From: Pseudomonas putida
GTDB taxonomy: Bacteria > Pseudomonadota > Gammaproteobacteria > Pseudomonadales > Pseudomonadaceae
Assembly: GCA_041879295.1 (NCBI GenBank)
Contig: CP047152.1
Span: 2,051,501-2,115,500 of the forward strand
Direction of reading: 5' to 3'
Length of the DNA: 64,000 nt
Shown: piece by piece, positions 54,730 to 61,863 of the stretch
How positions within the stretch are numbered: position 1 is the stretch's first letter
How the letters are laid out: every line of letters starts with the position of its first letter
Translations under genes and position numbers: made by a program
The notes under the pieces: generated by a model
The model's database searches: none
What the model was told of the DNA's origin: nothing
The model's input: only the letters and a program-made list of their open reading frames with translations

Positions 54730-55440
54730 TTATCGGTAGGTGACAAGCTCCGGCGCCCTCAACAGCTGCACATGGGCCTGGCTGTTGAAGGAAGCCAGTG
54801 CCACGTCGCGGCCGCGAAACTTCAACTGGCTGAGCGACGTGTTGATGATCTGCCAGTTCAGCGCGAACGCCTGGCTGGGGGTAATACCGGTAACCAGGTG
54901 GAGCAGGGCGGCAATGGTGCCACCCGAGGTGAAGATAGCAACATGATCGCCGCTGCCGGCGGTGTCCAGCACGCGTTGCAGGCCCCCTTGTACGCGTGAC
55001 GTAAACGAATGCCAGGTTTCCAGGCCATTATCGGCATGCTCGCCATCGTGCCAGCGCTGCACCATCAACGCGAACAGACGCTGAAACTCGCTGCGGTGCT
55101 GTGCGGCATTGCGCAGCACATGCAGGGCATCGGGCTCTTCCGGCAGCAGGTCGGGCAACAGGGCACGGATCACACCGTCGGCATCGAACTCATTGAATGC
55201 CGCGTCGGTCTCAACCGCCGGCACCGGGCAGCCATTGGCGTGCAGCGCCTGCAGCGCCAGCCGCGCGGTATCCTGCTGGCGGCGCAGGTCGCCAGCCACG
55301 CAGCGGTCCAGCCGCACGCCCAACTGGGCCAGGTGTTCACCCAGAGCCTGGCTCTGGCGCACGCCCACGGGCGAGAGGACGTCGTAGTCATCGGCACCGA
55401 AGGAGGCTTGGCCATGTCGAATCAGGTAGAGATTGCCCAC
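54730..55440 (-). CDS. Histidine phosphatase family protein
   Basis: A 236-aa phosphoglycerate-mutase-fold phosphatase. The catalytic motif NLYLIRHGQASFGADDYD stands at the N-terminus; the second histidine lies in the GDHVAIFTSGGTIAALL region (GGT variant). Start GTG 55440 is chosen from the motif position. First gene of the phosphatase-SCP2-kinase-SDR set, and next to the element boundary. Confidence 0.85.
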   Translation of the reverse strand: MGNLYLIRHGQASFGADDYDVLSPVGVRQSQALGEHLAQLGVRLDRCVAGDLRRQQDTARLALQALHANGCPVPAVETDAAFNEFDADGVIRALLPDLLPEEPDALHVLRNAAQHRSEFQRLFALMVQRWHDGEHADNGLETWHSFTSRVQGGLQRVLDTAGSGDHVAIFTSGGTIAALLHLVTGITPSQAFALNWQIINTSLSQLKFRGRDVALASFNSQAHVQLLRAPELVTYR

Positions 55441-55637
55441 GAAAGGTTCCGGCCTGTTGGAGGTTGCTGCGAGGTTAGGATGCGGCTCACGGGCTGTCAA
55501 CGAAAAAACATACAAGCGTTTGAAAAGGTTGTTTGAAAGGTGTTGCCAGCGTTTACACCCGCTGGCAGCACCACAGACGCAACGGTATGCTTGCAACAGT
55601 GACGCGCCGTAGTGGCGCAGGTATTTAAGGAGTCAAC

Positions 55638-55652
55638 GTGGAGTTTCTTGCC
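55638..55652 (+). repeat. attL core (native sohB start and 5' region at left)
   Basis: GTGGAGTTTCTTGCC, identical to 62112-62126; the bases either side differ. The native sohB leader, TTTAAGGAGTCAAC, lies directly left. After integration, the GTG begins an 8-codon frame (VEFLANCP, stop 55662-55664) leading into the integrase region, so native sohB transcription would run into int. Confidence 0.85.
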
Positions 55653-55703
55653 AACTGTCCTTGATCTCGGGTAAAGCCAAGCAGCACGGGGCTTCCACCC
55701 AAA

Positions 55704-57155
55704 ATGTCCATCCTTACCGCTGAATCCAGTGTCACAAATCGTCCCAACGTGTCACAAATCGCAGTGCCCTACGTCTACCGTAGAGCCTCTGGGCGCTATC
55801 ACCTTCGAGTTCGCCTCAAGGGCTGCCACACCTCCTGCACGATCTCGCTCAAGACCACCAATCGACCTGCTGCCATGACAACTGCCAAGCACCTGCTTCA
55901 GACCCTCAAAGCGTTCCACCTCGACAACCCAGAGGCATCTTGGGGGGAACTACGGGATAACCTTCGGGACATCGCTGAGGAAGCCTTGGGCAACCCACAA
56001 GGCGAAGCCTATGGGCTGGTCCTGTCTGAGGTCTCCGAGAACCTCGCTCAGATAGCCGAGACGATGCCCATGAGGTTAGCCCAAGCGCAGGCCGTTCTGA
56101 TGGCTCAGAGGGTTCTGGAGGCTGCTCAAGGGCGGCACAGCGGAGACCTGAGAGAGCTGGTCGAGCTGCTCAATGGGGACCTGAAGGGACCTATAGGCAG
56201 TGTTAATCAAGTAGGAGATGTCGATAGTCGTGAGCCTGTGCCTGTCCCTGTCCCTATCTGTAAGTCGCTCTCCACGGACAGCTCTACGACCACATTCCAG
56301 TCCCTCTACGAAGCCTTCAAGGCTGAGCGTGGCGGGGACAAGTCGGCCAATACCTTGAAGAACTGGAAGAGCAGCACCAGCACCATCGTTGCGCACCTCA
56401 GGGACACCGATATGTCCAAGCACACAAGGGCAACCTTTGTGGGCCTTCGTGATGCTCTCTTGGCTGATGGTCGTAAGCCATCCTCTGTTAACAAGGTCAT
56501 GACCCATGCCTCCACTGTCATTGGCTGGGCTGTGGCTACGGGTCTCATTGAGCGTGACTACTCCAAGAAGCTGACTATCACCAAAGGGGCGGATAGCGAC
56601 CGCACAGCCTTCACTGGGGACCACCTAAAGGCTCTCCATGACTGGGCAATGGGCAACCTTGGGAACGACTGGAAAGCATCTGTCATTGCCCTTGGGGTTG
56701 CCACCGGGGCACGCATTGGAGAGATTCACCAGCTCACCGGCAGTGACATCTATGAGGATGGCGGTCACTGGGTCATGGACATCAACGACAAGGACGGGAA
56801 GACCCTCAAGAACTCATTCAGTCGTCGCACAGTGCCACTGCTGGGAATCCCAGAGGACCACCTTGAGAAACTCTCGCAGACCCAAGGGCGGTTGTTCACT
56901 CAGTCCAAGAGTGGCTTCGATCAACTCACCAATCAGATGATCCGAGACCTGCTGGGCACTAAGACCGGGGGAGGGCTGTCGTTCCACTCGTTGAGGCACT
57001 CTATGGCGTCCGATCTGAAGGCCGCTGGCGTGTCTGTGGGGATCGTCCAGGCCATCTTGGGGCACAGCTCTGGGTCACTTGCATTCGATGTCTACGGGGG
57101 CAATGCGGCTGCTTCGAGGGGCCTTATGGTCGAGGCGCTGGGGATGATTCGATAA
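55704..57155 (+). CDS. int: Tyrosine integrase of the element
   Basis: A 483-aa site-specific recombinase: N-terminal arm-binding region, SAM-like core-binding domain (about 195-290) and a C-terminal catalytic domain. Catalytic residues are R337 (GARIGEI), H428 and R431 (HSLRH), H454 (GHSSG) and nucleophile Y464 (VYGG). No clear ribosome-binding site precedes ATG 55704, which lies 39 bases after the stop of the leftover sohB leader frame, so translation may be weak or coupled. Being downstream of the native sohB promoter, it could be transcribed from there. No excisionase is recognised. Confidence 0.95.
   Translation: MSILTAESSVTNRPNVSQIAVPYVYRRASGRYHLRVRLKGCHTSCTISLKTTNRPAAMTTAKHLLQTLKAFHLDNPEASWGELRDNLRDIAEEALGNPQGEAYGLVLSEVSENLAQIAETMPMRLAQAQAVLMAQRVLEAAQGRHSGDLRELVELLNGDLKGPIGSVNQVGDVDSREPVPVPVPICKSLSTDSSTTTFQSLYEAFKAERGGDKSANTLKNWKSSTSTIVAHLRDTDMSKHTRATFVGLRDALLADGRKPSSVNKVMTHASTVIGWAVATGLIERDYSKKLTITKGADSDRTAFTGDHLKALHDWAMGNLGNDWKASVIALGVATGARIGEIHQLTGSDIYEDGGHWVMDINDKDGKTLKNSFSRRTVPLLGIPEDHLEKLSQTQGRLFTQSKSGFDQLTNQMIRDLLGTKTGGGLSFHSLRHSMASDLKAAGVSVGIVQAILGHSSGSLAFDVYGGNAAASRGLMVEALGMIR
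55731..55758 (+). promoter_or_regulatory. Left pair of putative integrase arm-type sites
   Basis: Two copies of TGTCACAAATCG begin at 55731 and 55751, 20 bp apart (two helical turns), inside codons 10-19 of int. A similar pair lies at the right end in the same orientation. Fits arm-type binding sites for the integrase N-terminus. Confidence 0.55.
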
Positions 57156-57396
57156 CGGGGCGCGTCTCAGGGAGCACCACAAAGACCTAAATGCCGGATT
57201 ACAGAGGGCTCCTAAGCGGCTCTCCTTGAAGTGCTTGTGGAGGCGTTCCGTTTAGATATCCGTTAAAATCAAATTGCCATCAAGCCAGACTAATAGGTAA
57301 GCTGCTTGTACAGGGAAGTGAAAGCGCCTCAAAAGGTTTTTCTTAAGATGCTTCGCGCCCATGTTGAAAGAAAACTTAAGAATTGTAGGTCGATCA

Positions 57397-57798
57397 ATGA
57401 ATGCAAGGGAAATAGTTTGTGCGGCAATCCTGGTGCTCCCTGTGGTGGCGTTGGGGGGGCAGGTTGAAGATGAGTTGTATGGGCTAACTAAAAAGACAAG
57501 CTCTAACTTCTGCTTTATCACTATACAGAACGACTCTGCGAAAAGTGATGCATTAAATCATTTGAGGATTAGCCCGTCTTCAGTATGTGAGTGCACGTCA
57601 ATTGAAACAGCTAACGCGATGCAAGCTAATCCGCATTATCATGCCTACCTCAGGAATCTAATTAGAAACGCCAACATTCAGCAAGGTCAGCCACCATCGT
57701 TTGAGTACAGTCCAGATCAAGATGTTGCAGTGGCGGAGTATACCAAGGTGTTTAATAATTCTTGGGTTAATTGTGTGACTCGCTTAAAAAAGAGCTGA
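57397..57798 (+). CDS. AT-rich cargo gene, predicted exported protein of unknown function
   Basis: A 133-aa protein with signal peptide MNAREIVCAAILVLPVVALG, then a mature part with cysteines in NFCFI, SVCECTS and NCVTR that could form disulfides. No family recognised. Base composition is clearly lower in G+C than the rest of the element, and it lies between int and P1, outside the phage-promoter units, so it is probably expressed from a host promoter during lysogeny. ATG 57397 has AGG at proper spacing; ATG 57361 has none. Superinfection exclusion or another surface role is plausible but unproven. Confidence 0.7.
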   Translation: MNAREIVCAAILVLPVVALGGQVEDELYGLTKKTSSNFCFITIQNDSAKSDALNHLRISPSSVCECTSIETANAMQANPHYHAYLRNLIRNANIQQGQPPSFEYSPDQDVAVAEYTKVFNNSWVNCVTRLKKS

Positions 57799-57841
57799 AG
57801 CGCAAGGCTTGAGCTTAAAGCTGTTTCGTAAGTAGGTGTCG

Positions 57842-57864
57842 TAAAAACCCTCACTATGGCTGCA
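57842..57864 (+). promoter_or_regulatory. T7-like phage RNA polymerase promoter P1 (gh-1 type)
   Basis: TAAAAACCCTCACTATGGCT plus GCA, 23 bp. It fits every position of the consensus I recall for P. putida phage gh-1 (TAAAAACCCTCACTRTGGC followed by H-S-C-M). Aligned to T7/T3 promoters, transcription would start at G57859. It is placed 37 bp upstream of the gene at 57896. Confidence 0.88.
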
Positions 57865-57895
57865 CGTTCGCAGCGGCCATATGAGGACCACTATC

Positions 57896-58531
57896 ATGAC
57901 CCTGCTCACCCAACCCGGACCATTACACCGCCACGTCGATCACGAAACCGGCACCATCCTTCACATTGACCCAATCACTGGCGAGGTCATCCGCCGCAAG
58001 GACATGGTACGACCCGCAAACCTCGAAGCCCAGTATCAGGCATGGGCCGCTGAGCGTCGTGCCGATGAGTCCCTCTCTGAGGACCAACAGAAAGCCGCCA
58101 AGGGCCTGACCAACGGCACCCAAGGGCAACCCCAAGAGACCCCAAGCGATGAACCCAAGCGAGGCCGTGGACGCCCAAAGGCCACCTTCGCTAACCCTGT
58201 CGCAGCCTACATGCACCTCCTTGCGATTCCCGATCCGCTGCCATGGGTAGACGACATCATTACCGGGTCAATCATCACCAGTGCCGGAGTCACCAACGGA
58301 AAGATCAACGTCAAGGCACGAGCGGTCATCGGTGCGTTGTTCCTTTCGGAGATCACAGCGGACGCCTGTAAGACCAATGAGTATTCCTTGAGGACCGCCC
58401 AGCGAATCGCCAAGGCTGCTCGACACGCTGCCCATGGGATCGCTTCGTATGTCGAGAGACACCCAGACATCAAGGCTGAGATTGTGGCTGAGGTAGGCGC
58501 AGAGGCTCTATTCCGGGGCTTAGCGACTTAA
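57896..58531 (+). CDS. Unknown protein with AT-hook-like motif, first gene after P1
   Basis: A 211-aa protein. The N-terminal half is polar (LHRHVDHETGTILHIDPITG), with an AT-hook-like PKRGRGRPKA near residues 87-96, and the C-terminal half is helical (TAQRIAKAARHAAHGIASYV). No family recognised. DNA binding is suggested by the hook. ATG 57896 has GAGGA 9 bases upstream and is preferred over ATG 57881. As the first gene on the helper-driven transcript it is a candidate takeover or packaging factor. Confidence 0.75.
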   Translation: MTLLTQPGPLHRHVDHETGTILHIDPITGEVIRRKDMVRPANLEAQYQAWAAERRADESLSEDQQKAAKGLTNGTQGQPQETPSDEPKRGRGRPKATFANPVAAYMHLLAIPDPLPWVDDIITGSIITSAGVTNGKINVKARAVIGALFLSEITADACKTNEYSLRTAQRIAKAARHAAHGIASYVERHPDIKAEIVAEVGAEALFRGLAT

Positions 58532-58672
58532 CGCCGGATAATATAAAGAAAATCTCAACGACCATCTTCAGGTCAAAGCATCGACCAGACCCAGAGGGAG
58601 AGGGGTTGTTAATTACAACTCCCCTCATCTCAAAGGGCATCTTTAAGAACACCTCAAAGGAGACCTTCCAAC

Positions 58673-59002
58673 ATGACCAGCATTGTCTGCCCAGCTAACT
58701 CACGCCTCACCGAACAAGATATGTCAGTCTTGTCTACTGTATTCCCTCGACCAGCTCGAACCCAGCTCATCGAGTTGCGTCGTGCCCTTAGTGACCATCG
58801 CTCCAACTTCAGGACCTACAAGGCTGGACAGGTCACCTTCGATATGGACGGTGTGGCCCAACGGGTCCTCGCTAAGTGCCCCCAAAAGACTCTCGACCGT
58901 TTGAATCAACTACTTGAACAAGGGTTGTGTCTTCAAGCCATCGCCTCGACTCACTTGAGGATTCCATTGAGTGGCTCTGAGGGAATCTCACTCACAACTT
59001 AA
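58673..59002 (+). CDS. Unknown 109-aa protein of the element
   Basis: MTSIVCPANSRLTEQDMSVL... mainly helical, with basic patches (IELRRALSDHRSNFRTYKAG). No family recognised. AAAGGAGA lies 9 bases before the ATG. An imperfect hairpin around GGGGTTGTTAATTACAAC (58603-58620) precedes it. Probably the second gene of the P1 transcript. Confidence 0.7.
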   Translation: MTSIVCPANSRLTEQDMSVLSTVFPRPARTQLIELRRALSDHRSNFRTYKAGQVTFDMDGVAQRVLAKCPQKTLDRLNQLLEQGLCLQAIASTHLRIPLSGSEGISLTT

Positions 59003-59024
59003 AGATGTCCGTCAAGACTGTCGT

Positions 59025-59047
59025 TAAAAACCCTCACTATGGGTAAG
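59025..59047 (+). promoter_or_regulatory. T7-like phage RNA polymerase promoter P2 (gh-1 type)
   Basis: TAAAAACCCTCACTATGG, then GTAAG: identical to P1 from -17 to +1 (18 bases) and diverging in the initially transcribed region. Predicted start at G59042. It would drive the coiled-coil and capsid-like genes and everything downstream. Confidence 0.85.
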
Positions 59048-59296
59048 ACAGGAAGACCAACAACAAAATAATTTCTCTCTGCCATTGCTGCACAGCCGTT
59101 GCCACGGTTGAACCCTTCGCAATACCGATGCCCTTCAGGCCCGCCATGTCCTGATCCGTCATCAACACCACTCAAATCAAGAACTCATTCGTCAGCCTTG
59201 GAAGGTGCCCACGCGGCTCACTCCTTGCCGTCTTGTCGTGCGCGTCTATGGCACCAAGGCTGAGCGAATGGGTCACCTCACAGGAGAACCCAAACC
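59048..59296 (+). other. Untranslated leader between P2 and the coiled-coil gene
   Basis: About 250 bases with no plus-strand gene. A 41-codon minus-strand frame (59037-59162; MTDQDMAGLKGIGIAKGSTV...) has protein-like composition, but lacks support. The leader could hold a regulatory or packaging signal; nothing certain is seen. Confidence 0.4.
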
Positions 59297-59698
59297 ATGA
59301 AAATCACTATCACGAAAGTCCTGAAGAACGAAGTCACCGTGTCGGGCCAGACCCTGAACCGTGAGTACGTCGAGAACATCATGCTGCCCATGCTGGTCGC
59401 CCAATGCGGGACCGTTAAGGGCCAGCAATTCGAGATCGTTAAGGCGTTCGATGAGGCCGGTCTGTCGCTCCAAGCGATTCCTGTAGTTGCCCGAGAGTAC
59501 CGCCAGCATCAGTACGAGGACGCCCAAGAGAAGGCCCGTAAACAGGCTGAGGCCAATGCCCATGCTGAGCGGTGCCGTGAGCATACGCCCCGAGAGATCG
59601 CCCAAGCGAAGGCTGATCGGGAAGCCCGAAACGCTGCCATTCGTGAGCATGGTCAGAAAATTCTGGCTGCTCGTCGTAGCAATAGCGGTGGCTGGTAA
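59297..59698 (+). CDS. Coiled-coil protein, candidate scaffolding protein
   Basis: A 133-aa protein: a short globular N-terminus (MKITITKVLKNEVTVSGQTL) followed, from about residue 65, by a long charged helix (REYRQHQYEDAQEKARKQAE) and a basic tail AARRSNSGGW. CAGGAG precedes the ATG. It lies 55 bp before the capsid-like gene; a small helical protein directly upstream of a capsid gene is the usual place for a scaffold. No sequence family recognised, so the role is inference. Confidence 0.6.
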   Translation: MKITITKVLKNEVTVSGQTLNREYVENIMLPMLVAQCGTVKGQQFEIVKAFDEAGLSLQAIPVVAREYRQHQYEDAQEKARKQAEANAHAERCREHTPREIAQAKADREARNAAIREHGQKILAARRSNSGGW

Positions 59699-59753
59699 CA
59701 GCACTTCCCTCGACACACAACCACTTCATTCATCTATTCAGGAGACAACAACC

Positions 59754-60755
59754 ATGACTAAGCCATTCCAGTACACCAAACCCTCGACCTACTCCACTGC
59801 CATTGTCGATGAGCACACAGGGTCGATTCGATTCAACACTGCCGATGTCCGTCCAGAGACCCAAGCGGCCACCGATGTGTCCGTCTATGTGGAAGCCCTT
59901 GTGGAAGCCGCTGAGGACTATTTGAACGGCGATGAGTGGCGAGAGGCTGCCATGGAGGCAACCCCTTGCGAGTTCCGTCCGGCTGGCTCTGAGGCCACTG
60001 GGCAACAAATCATCACCATGGCCGACCGCTCTGTCACCTTCGACCCTCGTAAGAACTGGGATAACCAGACCGTCGAGAAGGGCGAGGTCCTGGCCGGTTC
60101 TGTGATCTTCACCGAGGCGACCGACAAGGCATTGGTCATCAGCCACCGAGCTACGATCTTTGACCACAACCTGATGGCAGGCTTCACCGTCCAGTCTATG
60201 GAGCAAACCGCTGACAAGATGCTTCGTGACATTGAGCACAGCGCAGCCGGTAAGGTCGCTGCCATCTTGGCGACTGCCCCAAGCACTGAGAGCGTCTCTG
60301 AGGCCAAACCAACGGGTAAGCCTGCTGAGATCGCTGAGGACCTCATCGACATCCTCACGACCCACGTTAACCAGACTGTAGGGACCTCGCTGAGCGACTT
60401 CGTGATCCTGCTGCCCGTGTCACTGGTGGCTGTTCTTGAGCGTGCTGCTCAACGTGCTGGTCAGGACTCTATCGAGGACCTCATTGGCGCAGGCGTACAG
60501 CCGTATACAGGCACTGACCACGGCGTCTTCATGTTGCCCAAGCTTTTCACCTCGCTGAGCTACCGTGAGCGCCAAGACGGTAGCATCTGGAAGATTGAAG
60601 CGACTCGCAACCCAAACGCCCAAGGCTGGGACCTTGAGATCGTGGCTGTGGTGGACATCATCGCCAATGGCATGGTCAAGGTAGCTCTGACCGAGGATCG
60701 TCTTCAGACCGTTCAAGTGCCGTTCCCGCTGGTCACTCGCATTGCCCTGAGCTGA
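59754..60755 (+). CDS. Capsid-like protein, candidate major capsid protein of the satellite
   Basis: A 333-aa protein from ATG 59754 (CAGGAG upstream; the in-frame extension from 59487 overlaps the coiled-coil gene). Layout resembles an HK97-fold coat: extended N-arm (1-40), acidic helix (42-68), strand-rich segment (72-135), long helix (146-174), helix (192-209), an A-domain-like segment (215-270, FVILLPVSLVAVLERAAQRA) and C-terminal strands (IVAVVDIIANGMVKVAL). There is no portal, protease or terminase beside it. I cannot confirm the fold without a structure prediction; an encapsulin-like or decoy role is possible. Confidence 0.6.
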   Translation: MTKPFQYTKPSTYSTAIVDEHTGSIRFNTADVRPETQAATDVSVYVEALVEAAEDYLNGDEWREAAMEATPCEFRPAGSEATGQQIITMADRSVTFDPRKNWDNQTVEKGEVLAGSVIFTEATDKALVISHRATIFDHNLMAGFTVQSMEQTADKMLRDIEHSAAGKVAAILATAPSTESVSEAKPTGKPAEIAEDLIDILTTHVNQTVGTSLSDFVILLPVSLVAVLERAAQRAGQDSIEDLIGAGVQPYTGTDHGVFMLPKLFTSLSYRERQDGSIWKIEATRNPNAQGWDLEIVAVVDIIANGMVKVALTEDRLQTVQVPFPLVTRIALS

Positions 60756-60788
60756 TCTAAGGGAAACCCTGAGCTGATCTAAGGGAAA
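60745..60788 (+). repeat. Exact 22-bp tandem duplication over the capsid-gene stop
   Basis: CCCTGAGCTGATCTAAGGGA plus AA, twice in tandem (60745-60766 and 60767-60788), with a third partial start CCCTGAT. The stop codon of the capsid-like gene lies in the first copy. Each copy can fold as CCCT...AGGG. Confidence 0.9.
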
Positions 60789-60796
60789 CCCTGATA

Positions 60797-60835
60797 GCCC
60801 CGTAAGGCCGGACCTAAAGAGGGACCGGCAGGGGC
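60797..60835 (+). terminator. Hairpin after the capsid-like gene
   Basis: Nested arms GCCCC/GGGGC (60797-60801, 60831-60835) and GCCGG/CCGGC (60807-60811, 60825-60829). There is no T-run, so it may be a processing or phage-polymerase pause site rather than a classic terminator. Confidence 0.5.
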
Positions 60836-60912
60836 ACAGCTTCACCTATCCGCATCATCGCCCGTCGCTGGGCATCTATCTAACCGAAAGTCTTTCTGTT
60901 TGTTCCTTCATG

Positions 60913-60954
60913 CCACCGGCAGAAACCTTGGTCGGGTCTTTCGGCTGCCGGTGG
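60913..60954. repeat. Perfect 10-bp inverted repeat before the Rha-like gene
   Basis: CCACCGGCAG (60913-60922) and CTGCCGGTGG (60945-60954) flank a 22-base loop, 39 bp upstream of ATG 60993. Could be an operator, a leader hairpin or a packaging site. Confidence 0.65.
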
Positions 60955-60992
60955 GAGCGAACTTGAGGGAGCAAACAAGAGGAAAACAGACT

Positions 60993-61466
60993 ATGACCAT
61001 GACCACCAATACAGCGACCATCTTCGAGAACATCTCCAAGGCCGGAGCGGTATCCTCAACGACTCTCAACGGCTTACCCGGTATGTCGTCCTTGGAGATC
61101 GCTGAGATCACCGGTAAGCGCCATGACCATGTACTCAGAGACATCCGAAAGATGCTCAACGAGCTGGAAAGGGAGACCCCAAATCTGGGGGCACCTCAAT
61201 GGGTCGAGGCCAGCTACCAGTCCAGTCAAAGCAAGTTATTACCGCTGACCATTCTCGACAAAGAGCTGACCTTTACGCTGCTCTCCCGGTATTCCTTCAA
61301 GCTGTCCAACATGATCGTCAAGCGCTGGCTTGAACTGGAAGGCTCAGGGTTTGAACGTGTGTCGATACAGGCTGCTGTGGTTCACCTGCTCGAACGAGAG
61401 AAGGACAACTATCGAATCGCAATGAGGGACATCAAGGCCGCTGCAAGGCGTCTCAAGGCCCGCTGA
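60993..61466 (+). CDS. Rha-family phage regulatory protein
   Basis: A 157-aa protein with the phage Rha DNA-binding signature: MSSLEIAEITGKRHDHVLRD, then IRKMLNEL and YKLSNMIVKRW-like helices (YSFKLSNMIVKRWLELE). Rha proteins of lambdoid phages affect growth in IHF-deficient hosts and may regulate transcription. AAGAGGAAAA precedes ATG 60993; the frame open from 60900 runs through the inverted repeat. Confidence 0.82.
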   Translation: MTMTTNTATIFENISKAGAVSSTTLNGLPGMSSLEIAEITGKRHDHVLRDIRKMLNELERETPNLGAPQWVEASYQSSQSKLLPLTILDKELTFTLLSRYSFKLSNMIVKRWLELEGSGFERVSIQAAVVHLLEREKDNYRIAMRDIKAAARRLKAR

Positions 61467-61545
61467 GGTCGTTGATTGATACTTCCTCAAACGAAGCGTG
61501 ACGGGCTATGCTCAATAGCTAAGTTGCCCACAAAAAGGTCCCGCG

Positions 61546-61764
61546 ATGAGTGTCACACTGTGCTACACCTACAAGGGCAAACGGGTAGTCACTAAGGTGC
61601 CTGTCGAGTCTCTGACACCACATGCGGCGCTATGCTATGCCTTGCTTCAATCAGGCGCTTCTAATGACCAATCTCAAGGGAGGTGGCCGCATACCTATGA
61701 GCGCCTCCTTGAGGTAGCCCTGCAACACGAACTCACAGACGTTCGCTTTCACAAGTCACTCTAA
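61546..61764 (+). CDS. Unknown 72-aa protein of the element
   Basis: MSVTLCYTYKGKRVVTKVPV... a compact, mostly hydrophilic protein with no recognised family. AAAGG is about 8 bases before the ATG. Its position and strand fit the P2 transcript. Confidence 0.65.
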   Translation: MSVTLCYTYKGKRVVTKVPVESLTPHAALCYALLQSGASNDQSQGRWPHTYERLLEVALQHELTDVRFHKSL

Positions 61765-61782
61765 CCCTTCAAGGAGAACCCC

Positions 61783-61863
61783 ATGGACCACCTACAGGCC
61801 CTCTACTGGGTCTGTCTGGCCGTTCAACTGGGGTTCTGGTTGTGGTCGCATAGGCCCCCTTGA
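61783..61863 (+). CDS. 26-residue single-span membrane peptide of the element
   Basis: MDHLQALYWVCLAVQLGFWL and six more residues (WSHRPP). It has one hydrophobic, tryptophan-rich helix, and an excellent ribosome-binding site (AAGGAGA, 6 bases from ATG), which argues that it is translated. Too short for usual gene finders. It could be a minimal lysis or inhibition peptide, but nothing identifies it. Confidence 0.6.
   Translation: MDHLQALYWVCLAVQLGFWLWSHRPP

Noticed and set aside
59037..59162. 41-codon minus-strand frame after P2
   Set aside because: Composition is protein-like, but there is no ribosome-binding site or homologue known to me; left as an observation.
59754..60755. Homologue of the T7 gp10 capsid protein
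   Set aside because: I can see no sequence match to T7 gp10; any relation would be at fold level only.
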